A stretch of DNA of 64,000 nt from Solimonas marina (lineage in GTDB: Bacteria; Pseudomonadota; Gammaproteobacteria; Nevskiales; Nevskiaceae): positions 496,001 through 560,000 of the forward strand of contig NZ_JAAVXB010000002.1 in assembly GCF_012241385.1 (NCBI RefSeq), written 5' to 3'. Below the pieces are notes generated by a model that saw only the letters and a program-made list of their open reading frames with translations, was not told the origin of the DNA and made no database searches. The translations under genes were made by a program, and so were the position numbers. Shown here piece by piece: positions 33,057 to 43,295 of this stretch (positions are counted from its first letter, which is position 1; every line of letters begins with the position of its first letter).

Positions 33057-33815
33057 ATGAGCAACAGCGCAATGGATCGCGGCCTCGTCGCCGTGATCGG
33101 CGGCACCGGCATGAACCAGTGGCCGGGTCTGGAAATCGAACAGCGGCTGGAAATCGAAACGCCATACGGCCTGCCGAGCGCGGCGCTGCTCGATGGGCGT
33201 GTCTACGGCACGCGCGCGATCTTTCTCGCGCGTCACGGTGAAGGCCACAAGATTCCGCCGCACTGCATCAACTACCGCGCCAATCTTTGGGCGCTGCGCG
33301 AGGCTGGCGTCAAGCAGGTCGTGGCGATTGCCGCGGTCGGCGGTATCGCGCCATGGTTCGCGCCCGGCGACATTGCCGTGCCGGCCGATCTGATCGACTA
33401 CACCTGGGGCCGCGCGCACACCTATTCGGATGGAGGTGCCGGCGCCGAGCTGCACCACGTCGAGTTCACCGAGCCGTACGCGCCCGGGCTGCGCCGTCGG
33501 CTGATTGCCGCCGCCGACGCGAGCAGTACGCCGCTGGCTGGCGAGGGCGTGCTGGCCGTTACCCAGGGGCCGCGTCTGGAAACGGTGGCCGAGATCCGCC
33601 GGCTGGCGCAGGACGGCTGCGACATGGTCGGCATGACCGGCATGCCGGAAGCAGCGCTGGCCCGCGAGCTGGGGCTCGATTACGCCTGTCTCGCGGTGTC
33701 GGTGAACTGGGCCGCCGGCGTGCAGGGCCTCGGCGACATCCATGCCGAGATCGCGCAGTCGATCGAATCCGGCATGGCCAAGGTGCGTGCCGTTCTGCAG
33801 CAGGCGCTGCCGTAA
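33057..33815 (+). CDS. S-methyl-5'-thioinosine phosphorylase
   Basis: Nucleoside phosphorylase of the MTAP/PNP family, 252 residues. The start VAVIGGTGMNQWPGLEIEQ and ARHGEGHKIPPHCINYRANLWAL, then TQGPRLETVAEIRRLAQDGCDMVGMTGMPEA, closely follow the Pseudomonas PA3004 type. That enzyme splits methylthioinosine to hypoxanthine and methylthioribose-1-phosphate. The neighbourhood nagZ-hpt fits this function. The start at 33057 is chosen because it is nearest the conserved region; a GTG at 33027 overlapping hpt is possible. Confidence 0.88.
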   Translation: MSNSAMDRGLVAVIGGTGMNQWPGLEIEQRLEIETPYGLPSAALLDGRVYGTRAIFLARHGEGHKIPPHCINYRANLWALREAGVKQVVAIAAVGGIAPWFAPGDIAVPADLIDYTWGRAHTYSDGGAGAELHHVEFTEPYAPGLRRRLIAAADASSTPLAGEGVLAVTQGPRLETVAEIRRLAQDGCDMVGMTGMPEAALARELGLDYACLAVSVNWAAGVQGLGDIHAEIAQSIESGMAKVRAVLQQALP

Positions 33816-33869
33816 CTGTCGTTAGGCGGGCGAGCGGGCCGGTCAACGGCCCGCTCGCCGCGTCGACGA

Positions 33870-34286
33870 TCAGGCCAGGGCGCCGAGTCCGGCGCGCGCG
33901 ACCTGCGCATCCTGGTCCGGTTTGACGCCGGAGACGCCGACGGCGCCGATGCAATCGCCATCGACGATCACCGGGATGCCGCCTTCGAGCAGGCCGCGAC
34001 TGATGTCGGCGACCGCCAGGAAGGCGTTGCGGCCGCCATTGATCATGTCTTCATAACCTTTGGTTTCGCGGCGTCCGATGGCGGCGCTGCGGGCTTTTTC
34101 GTAGCTGATGTAGGCGCCGATTGCGGCACAGCCGTCGAGGCGAACCGACGACAGCGGATGGCCGCCTTCGTCGACGACGCTGATCGCGACGTTCCAGCTG
34201 TTGCGCTGCGCTTCGTCGCGGGCCGCCGCAACGATGCGCTCGGCGTCGGCGAGCGACAGGACAGCGCGGGTTTTGTACGTGGGCAT
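33870..34286 (-). CDS. GlcG/HbpS family protein
   Basis: A 138-residue protein of the haem-degrading/HbpS-like (DUF336) family, with TRAVLSLADAERIVAAARDEA, VSVVDEGGHPLSSVRLDGC and the Gly-rich end GGIPVIVDGDCIGAVGVSG. Members are small octameric proteins, some of which bind haem or cobalamin; others are encoded with glycolate genes. There is no signal peptide. No functional partner is adjacent, so its role is open. Confidence 0.88.
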   Translation of the reverse strand: MPTYKTRAVLSLADAERIVAAARDEAQRNSWNVAISVVDEGGHPLSSVRLDGCAAIGAYISYEKARSAAIGRRETKGYEDMINGGRNAFLAVADISRGLLEGGIPVIVDGDCIGAVGVSGVKPDQDAQVARAGLGALA

Positions 34287-34465
34287 GGGATCTTGATGGA
34301 TAGGTTGAGTCGACCGTCGTCGTGCACACCCGGATCCCGGCCAGATGCGCACGGCACAGCAATGCGACGCTGCCGAGCGGCAGCGCCGTTGCGCAATAGT
34401 GTAGGGAGCTGGCCTGTGCCGCAGGGTGACGACTTTGTCAGCGTCACCGTCGCCAGCGGCGCGGC

Positions 34466-35023
34466 TTACTGGTAGCCGCCGTAGACGTCGGTCAGGGTCG
34501 CGCCGAAGTGCGGCCGTTCGGCGGTCGGTACCCAGACTTCGATGCGCGCGATCGGCGCGTTGACCGGCGACGTCCAGATCTCATGCTCGGGCGCATTGGT
34601 GTATGGCCCCTGGCGCGATTTGCCGCCGCCGGTGCCGCACAGCCAGACCTGCGCCTGCTTCGGCAGCTTGACGTCGCGCATGCGCACCGCCAGCGAGCGC
34701 GCGCGACGCGAGCCCAGCGTCAGCGCCAGCACCGACCAGCCGTCCGGCTCGTCGTTCCAGGTGCCGATATCGGCCAGCGGCTGGTTGACGGTGTGGATTT
34801 GCGCGATGTCGATGTCGTCGCCACCGGCCGGCCCTCGTGGCGTGTCGGTCAGCGGCAGGTTGAGGATCGGTGCCGGTGTCCGCAGATCGACCGTGCAGAC
34901 CGGCGGCGCCGGCAGCGGCGGGGTGCTGGCGCCCACGTGCAGGTCTGAGAGTTTGCAGGCGCTGAGCGTGCCGGCCGTGATCAGGGTGAGCAGAGCGCCA
35001 TGCCAGGCGCGGCGCGACGTCAC
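34466..35023 (-). CDS. Lipoprotein resembling the N-terminal domain of the secreted protease
   Basis: A 185-residue predicted lipoprotein: signal peptide ending in TAGTLSAC (lipobox), then a Pro-rich linker and one beta-type domain. That domain shares a run of features with the propeptide-like part of the protease at 2665-4128: GTWNDEPDGW against GSWDEPETG, LPKQAQVWL against LPADAKLYL, and QGPYT in both, in the same order and spacing. The protease catalytic domain is absent. The start GTG 35023 overlaps the CsiV stop (GTGA), so they are coupled; the open frame from 35344 runs inside csiV in another phase. Possible inhibitor, chaperone or wall-binding role; none is proven. Confidence 0.7.
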   Translation of the reverse strand: MTSRRAWHGALLTLITAGTLSACKLSDLHVGASTPPLPAPPVCTVDLRTPAPILNLPLTDTPRGPAGGDDIDIAQIHTVNQPLADIGTWNDEPDGWSVLALTLGSRRARSLAVRMRDVKLPKQAQVWLCGTGGGKSRQGPYTNAPEHEIWTSPVNAPIARIEVWVPTAERPHFGATLTDVYGGYQ

Positions 35024-35601
35024 GGGCCGTCCGCCTTGGTGACGCGGGCGAGGATGCCGAGGCGCGCGCTGTCGAGGTGATGCAGCTCGTCGCGGCGCAT
35101 GCGACGCCGCGTGTCGAGCCGCCAGCTGCGGCCGCCGGAGCTGTAGAGCAGATCGGTGTCCAGGGTCAGATAGCGTTCCGGGATCAGCAGCTTGACGCGG
35201 CCGTCGACTGGAAACACGCCATCGGCCCCGGGCTGGCCCCAGCGCACATGGATGGCCGGGCCGTCGCGGCTCGGCGGATCGCGTTGGGTCCACGACAGGT
35301 GCACCAGCGGTTCGAAGCGCTTGGAGTTCTGCAGACGACGCCACTCGGTTTGCAGGCCGAAGGCAGCATCGGGCAGCACCGTGATGCCGGCCGCCTGCAA
35401 GGCCGCGGCGTCACCCGGATCGATGGCGGTGCCGGTGTCGGCGGCCTGACCGGCGACGCCGGCTTCGGTCGGCGCATAGCGATCGAGAAACACGATCAGG
35501 TCCATGCGATAGGTTTCGGCGTGCGCCGACAGTGCCGTCATGGACAGCAGCAGCGCAATCAGCGCCGGCCAGCGGCGGAAAGAAGCAGCGATCGAACTCA
35601 T
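35020..35601 (-). CDS. CsiV family protein (mfd-linked)
   Basis: A 193-residue exported protein with a signal peptide (FRRWPALIALLLSMTALSAHA). The domain begins YRMDLIVFLDR and has LQNSKRFEPLVHLSWTQ, VDGRVKLLIPERYLTLDTDLLY and RRMRRDELHHLDSARLGILARV. This is the CsiV pattern (peptidoglycan-binding protein family, PF10972). The position directly after mfd matches Pseudomonas. The start is ATG 35601 (MSSIAASF); the upstream frame extension is unsupported. Confidence 0.82.
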   Translation of the reverse strand: MSSIAASFRRWPALIALLLSMTALSAHAETYRMDLIVFLDRYAPTEAGVAGQAADTGTAIDPGDAAALQAAGITVLPDAAFGLQTEWRRLQNSKRFEPLVHLSWTQRDPPSRDGPAIHVRWGQPGADGVFPVDGRVKLLIPERYLTLDTDLLYSSGGRSWRLDTRRRMRRDELHHLDSARLGILARVTKADGP

Positions 35602-35740
35602 CGGTTCCGGTCTGGGGTTCCGGTCGGGGCGGACATGGGCGTGCGCCGGCGAGACGCGCCCGTCGGCGACCGCATGCTGCATTGCAGCGAAAAACGGTGC
35701 CACATTCTAGCGAATGCAGCCCGCAGCGTGGCTGCCAGCA

Positions 35741-39160
<3,420 letters not shown>

Positions 39161-39248
39161 GAAAACGGCAAATAGCAAAACTCCCCACGACGCTGCAGCG
39201 CCGCAGGGCTATAGTGGCTGGCGCTGCGCGCGTGCGCAGCAATCCCCC

Positions 39249-39257
39249 ATTATCTCA
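39249..39257 (-). promoter_or_regulatory. Candidate extended -10 promoter for mfd
   Basis: On the minus strand TGAGATAAT forms an extended -10 (TGn plus GATAAT), with an expected start near 39242 and an 80-nt leader to the mfd ATG. No clear -35 is seen, which an extended -10 can tolerate. Confidence 0.35.
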
Positions 39258-39305
39258 TGGCGGCGCGCCGGCTTTTGCGGCCGCAGCGCGTCGTGGAGTC
39301 TGACG

Positions 39306-40691
39306 ATGAAATGCCTGCCGGTCGTTGTGTTGGCGCTGGGCCTGTCGGTTTGCACGGTCGCGAGCGCGGGTGACGCGACGATTCACAAGCTGCAGCAGAA
39401 GATCGCGCACGACGATTTTCCCGAGCAGGTCGCGGCGTCGCTGGTCGGCAACATCGGCCCGCGCTTCGCCGGCTCGGCCAGCTATGACGCGGCGGTGATC
39501 TGGGCGTTGCAGGCGATGCAGGCCGCCGGCCTGAAGAACGTGCACGTCGAACCGGTGACGCTGCCGCATTGGGTGCGCGGCAAGACCGAGGTGTTGCTGG
39601 AACTGTCGAGCACCGACGAACAGCCGCTGGCGGCGGTGGCGCTCGGCGGCAGCGTCGGCACCGAGCCGCAGGGCGTCGCAGGCGAGGTGGTGCGCGTCGC
39701 CTCGCTGGCCGAACTGCAGGCGTTGCCGGTGTCGCGCGTCCGCGGGCGCATCGTTTTCATCGACCGTCACATGCAGCGCACGCGAGACGTCACCGGCTAC
39801 GCCGAGGACGTCGCAATCCGCGTGCAGGGGCCGGCCGAAGCGGGCCGCAAGGGTGCGGTCGCGGCGCTGATTCGCACCGTCGGCACGGCCGATGACGACG
39901 TGCCGCACACCGGCGTGACCCGCTACGGCGATGCGCCGAAGATTCCGGCGCTGGCCTTGTCGAACGTCGCGGCCGATCGCCTGGCGGCGATCACGCGCAC
40001 CGGTAGCGCAACGATCCGCGTCAAGCTCGATGCGCGCGAATACGGTGCCGTCAACAGCTCGCAGGTGGTCGGCGAGCTGCCCGGCAAGACCGATGAGATC
40101 GTGCTGCTCGGGGCGCATCTCGACTCCTGGGACATCACGCCGGGCGCCGAGGATGACGCGGCCGGTGTTGCGACCGTGCTGTCGGCGGTGCGCGCGATCA
40201 ACAAATATGCCCGCCAGCCGCAGCGCACGATTCGCGTGGTGCTGTTCGCCGACGAGGAGTTTCACTCGTCCGGCTCGCGCGCCTACGTTGCCGAACATGC
40301 CGACGAACTCGGCAAGCACGTGTTGGCGATGGAGGCCGATCTGGGCTCCGGTGCGGTCTGGCGCCTCGGCACGAATCTGCCGGACAGCGCCGAGGATTTC
40401 CGCAAGGCGTTGCTCGTCGAGCTGGCGCCGCTCGGCGTCTACGATGGTCCGCGCGATGCGGGCGGCGGCTCGGACGTCGACGCGCTGACTGCGGCTGCCG
40501 GGGTGCCGACCATCGGTCCGCAGCAGGACGCGGTGCGCTACTTCGATGTGCATCATTCGACGGCCGATACCCTCGATCATCTCGACCACGCCGGCCTGCG
40601 TCAGAACGTGCAGGTCTACGCCACCGCCGCGTGGCTGGCGGCGAACTGGAAGGGTGATCTGGGCAAGCTGCCGGTTGAAAAGGCCCCGTGA
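39306..40691 (+). CDS. M28 family zinc metallopeptidase (carboxypeptidase Q-like)
   Basis: A secreted aminopeptidase/carboxypeptidase of 461 residues with a signal peptide (MKCLPVVVLALGLSVCTVASA). A PA domain (about residues 120-240) is inserted before the catalytic core. Zinc ligands are suggested by GAHLDSWDITPGAEDDAAGVA, LFADEEFHSSGSRAY, MEADLG and the final HHSTADTLDHLD. The catalytic Glu of the EE pair is present. The start is ATG 39306; the longer upstream frame lies in the mfd gene region. It is transcribed divergently from mfd. Confidence 0.9.
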   Translation: MKCLPVVVLALGLSVCTVASAGDATIHKLQQKIAHDDFPEQVAASLVGNIGPRFAGSASYDAAVIWALQAMQAAGLKNVHVEPVTLPHWVRGKTEVLLELSSTDEQPLAAVALGGSVGTEPQGVAGEVVRVASLAELQALPVSRVRGRIVFIDRHMQRTRDVTGYAEDVAIRVQGPAEAGRKGAVAALIRTVGTADDDVPHTGVTRYGDAPKIPALALSNVAADRLAAITRTGSATIRVKLDAREYGAVNSSQVVGELPGKTDEIVLLGAHLDSWDITPGAEDDAAGVATVLSAVRAINKYARQPQRTIRVVLFADEEFHSSGSRAYVAEHADELGKHVLAMEADLGSGAVWRLGTNLPDSAEDFRKALLVELAPLGVYDGPRDAGGGSDVDALTAAAGVPTIGPQQDAVRYFDVHHSTADTLDHLDHAGLRQNVQVYATAAWLAANWKGDLGKLPVEKAP

Positions 40692-40728
40692 TCATCGGCT
40701 CGTCGCAGGGCACCGATCCGGGTCATCA

Positions 40729-40794
40729 GGTCGCGGCTGGCGCCGCTCGCGCAGGAGCGTGCGCTTTTTTGTAGGAGCGGCGCCAGCCGCGACC
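40729..40794. repeat. REP-like inverted pair with internal hairpin
   Basis: Two perfect 20-bp inverted arms (40729-40748 and 40775-40794). They contain the TGTAGGAGCGGC...GCCGCGACC type sequence typical of REP elements in pseudomonads and Xanthomonadales. Between them a small hairpin (40749-40764) is followed by T6 (40765-40770). The whole lies downstream of the M28 gene and upstream of the convergent Cys-rich gene, where it may end transcription from the left. The rest of 40692-40924 shows no gene. Confidence 0.8.
40749..40770 (+). terminator. Hairpin with T6 tract inside the REP pair
   Basis: GCGCA-ggagcg-TGCGC is followed directly by six T. Together with the outer 20-bp stem it is a plausible rho-independent terminator for the M28 peptidase gene. 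Confidence 0.5.
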
Positions 40795-40924
40795 GCTGTT
40801 CGGCAAAGGGAAAATCGCCACGCACGCTTGCGCGGTGCTCATTGAGGCGCGAGACGAACCGTCCTACCGTTTTCGCGAAATCTGCGTGATCTGCGGTTAA
40901 AAGCCGTTGCGTCTTTTCGAGGAC

Positions 40925-41131
40925 TCAGCCGCGATGAAAGCGCACGCGATGCTCGGCCGACGGCTTGGACTTCGGCGCTGGCGTATCGCAGCTTCCGCAA
41001 CTGTCGCAACTCGAACAGCCACCGGCGTTGCTGCTGCCGCGCTTCGGTGCGAAGCGCCGTGCGAGGTTCCAGGCGCTGTAGCCGACGATGGCGCCGACGA
41101 CGAGGAATTCGGTGACGTGATAAACGGTCAT
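40925..41131 (-). CDS. FeoB-associated Cys-rich membrane protein
   Basis: A 68-residue protein with one N-terminal membrane helix (TEFLVVGAIVGYSAWNLA) and a Cys-rich cytoplasmic tail (GCSSCDSCGSCD), then a basic Lys/Arg end. This arrangement matches the FeoB-associated Cys-rich family that replaces FeoC in many feo operons. Its start overlaps the feoB stop (ATGA). It may bind iron or an Fe-S cluster and gate FeoB; this is a family-level hypothesis. Confidence 0.85.
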   Translation of the reverse strand: MTVYHVTEFLVVGAIVGYSAWNLARRFAPKRGSSNAGGCSSCDSCGSCDTPAPKSKPSAEHRVRFHRG

Positions 41132-42966
41132 GTCAGCGCTCCTGCAATGCGAAATGTGATGAATGAGGCCGCGTAGGCCAGTGCGAACAGATAGCCGGCG
41201 GCGACCGCGACGATTTTCCACGAGCCGGTCTCGCGACGAATGATCGCCAGCGTCGACAGGCACTGCGGGGCGAATACATACCAGGCGAGCAACGACAGCG
41301 CCGTGGCCAGCGACCACTGTTGGGCGATGACGTGGCCGAGCTGCAGGCTGACGGTGTCGGTGGGGCCGGACATCGCATAGACGGTGCCGAGCGCCGAGAC
41401 CGCGACCTCGCGGGCGGCGAGGCCCGGAATCAGTGCGACGCAGATCTGCCAACCGAAACCGATCGGCGCGAACAGCGGCTGCAGGAAGTGGCCGATCATG
41501 CCGGCCAGGCTGTAGTCGATCGGCGGCAGCGTCGCGCCCTCCGGCGCGCCGGGGAAGCTCGACAGCACCCACAGCAGCACGATCAGCGTGAAGATGATGC
41601 CGCCGACGCGCTTGAGGAAGATCATCGCGCGGTCCTTCAGTCCGATCGCGACGTCGCGCGGGTTCGGCAGGCGGTACGACGGCAGCTCCATCAGCAGCGT
41701 GTGTTCGCTCTTGTCGCGACGTACGTACTTCATGACCGCTGCGACGATCAGCGCCGAGATGATGCCGGCGAAGTACAGCGCGAACAGCACGATGCCCTGC
41801 AGGTTGAACAGGCCCCACACGGTTTCACGCGGAATGAACGCGGCAATCAGCAGCGCATAAACCGGCAGCCGCGCGGAGCAGGTCATCAGTGGCGCGACGA
41901 GAATCGTCGTCAGACGATCGCGCGGGTCCTGGATGCTGCGCGTGGCCATGATGCCCGGAATCGCGCAGGCGAAGCTCGACAGCAGCGGAATGAACGCACG
42001 GCCGGTGAGGCCGACGCCGTACATCATGCGGTCGAGCAGGAACGCCGCGCGCGGCAGATAGCCGGATTCCTCGAGCACGAGGATGAAGAAGAACAGAATC
42101 AGGATCAGCGGCAGGAACACCAGCACGGTGCCGAGGCCGACGAACACGCCGTTGACCAGCAGGCTTTTGAGCACGCCCTCGGGCATCGACTGCGTGACCA
42201 GCGTTCCGAGCGCGGTGATGCCGGCGTCGATGCCGTCCGTCAGCGGCGTCGCCCACGAAAACACCGCCTGGAAGATCAGGAACATCAGCACCGCGAGGAT
42301 CGCCAGGCCGGCGACCGGGTGCAGCACGATGCGATCGAGCGCGTCGTCGATACGGCCGGTGCGGCTCGGCATCGACACCGTCGCCAGCAGTATTTCGCGC
42401 ACGGCGATGTGCAGATCGGCGTCGGCCGGAAGCGCGGGCGGCGCCGGCGGCAGTTCGTGGCTGTCGAGCTTGGCGACCAGATCGGCGGCGCCGTTACGGC
42501 GCACGGCGACGGTTTCGATGACCGGCACGCCGAGGCGGCGCTGCAACTCGTCGATGTCGATGCGTACGCCGCGCTTGCGGGCCGCATCCATCATGTTCAG
42601 GGCGACGACCATCGGCCGGCCGAGGCGCTGGACTTCGAGCACGAAGCGCAGGTGCAGGCGCAGGTTGGTCGCGTCGGCGACGCAGACCAGCAGATCCGGT
42701 GCAGCCTCGCCGGGATAGCGGCCGTGGCAGATGTCGCGGGTGATTTCTTCGTCGGGACTGGCGGCGTCGAAGCTGTAGGCGCCGGGCAGATCGAGTAGCT
42801 GGATGATGCGACCGGCCGGCGTGTAGACGCGACCTTCCTTGCGTTCGACAGTGACGCCGGCGTAGTTGGCGACCTTCTGCCGGCTGCCGGTCAGCTGGTT
42901 GAAAAGCGCCGTCTTGCCGCAGTTGGGGTTGCCAACCAGTGCGACGCGCAGCGTCGCCTCGCTCAT
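41128..42966 (-). CDS. feoB: Ferrous iron transporter FeoB
   Basis: Inner-membrane Fe(II) transporter of 612 residues. The N-terminal G domain has G1 GNPNCGKTALFNQLTG, G3 LLDLPGAYSF, G4 as LNMMD and a helical GDI-like region. The membrane part contains two Gate motifs (LPRAAFLLDRMM... with FACAIPGIMATRSI; GWQICVALIPGLAAREVAVSALG). It is shorter than E. coli FeoB (773) but typical of the short type with a separate Cys-rich partner. The gene overlaps feoA by four bases. Confidence 0.96.
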   Translation of the reverse strand: MSEATLRVALVGNPNCGKTALFNQLTGSRQKVANYAGVTVERKEGRVYTPAGRIIQLLDLPGAYSFDAASPDEEITRDICHGRYPGEAAPDLLVCVADATNLRLHLRFVLEVQRLGRPMVVALNMMDAARKRGVRIDIDELQRRLGVPVIETVAVRRNGAADLVAKLDSHELPPAPPALPADADLHIAVREILLATVSMPSRTGRIDDALDRIVLHPVAGLAILAVLMFLIFQAVFSWATPLTDGIDAGITALGTLVTQSMPEGVLKSLLVNGVFVGLGTVLVFLPLILILFFFILVLEESGYLPRAAFLLDRMMYGVGLTGRAFIPLLSSFACAIPGIMATRSIQDPRDRLTTILVAPLMTCSARLPVYALLIAAFIPRETVWGLFNLQGIVLFALYFAGIISALIVAAVMKYVRRDKSEHTLLMELPSYRLPNPRDVAIGLKDRAMIFLKRVGGIIFTLIVLLWVLSSFPGAPEGATLPPIDYSLAGMIGHFLQPLFAPIGFGWQICVALIPGLAAREVAVSALGTVYAMSGPTDTVSLQLGHVIAQQWSLATALSLLAWYVFAPQCLSTLAIIRRETGSWKIVAVAAGYLFALAYAASFITFRIAGALT

Positions 42967-43205
42967 GCCGGCTCCTGGGCGACGCTGACGCGGGCCGCTT
43001 CGGTGCGGCGCAGCGCGAAGCGGGTGTAGCCGATCTGCACGAGCAGCGGATCGCGCTGCACCGGTCCATACGCAACGATCTCGACGAGCTCTCCCGCGAC
43101 GAAGCCGAGGTCGCGCAGCCGACGCGTGATCGGGTCGGCGGCGACGAGTTCCTCGACGGCGGTGACCGTCGCGGCGACATGCTTCGGAAGCTCGGTCAGA
43201 CGCAT
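42963..43205 (-). CDS. feoA: Ferrous iron transport protein A
   Basis: An 80-residue SH3-like cytoplasmic protein that supports FeoB. The pattern RRLRDLGFVAGELVEIVAYGP...DPLLVQIGYTRFALRRTEA is the FeoA domain signature. It is the first gene of feoA-feoB-Cys-rich; a Fur-like box lies 13 bp upstream of the start. Confidence 0.94.
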   Translation of the reverse strand: MRLTELPKHVAATVTAVEELVAADPITRRLRDLGFVAGELVEIVAYGPVQRDPLLVQIGYTRFALRRTEAARVSVAQEPA

Positions 43206-43217
43206 GAGAACGCTCGT

Positions 43218-43236
43218 GAAGATGAGAATCGTTATC
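43218..43236 (-). promoter_or_regulatory. Fur box in front of feoA
   Basis: The 19-bp stretch matches the Fur consensus GATAATGATAATCATTATC at 15 of 19 positions and has the core GAGAATCGTTATC. It is 13 bp from the feoA ATG, so Fur with iron would block transcription or early elongation of feoAB. Confidence 0.75.
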
Positions 43237-43295
43237 TTATCACGTGCGTGTCATATCGCGAGCTTCGGCGCTGCCGACTTTCGGTGGTCTGCGGC

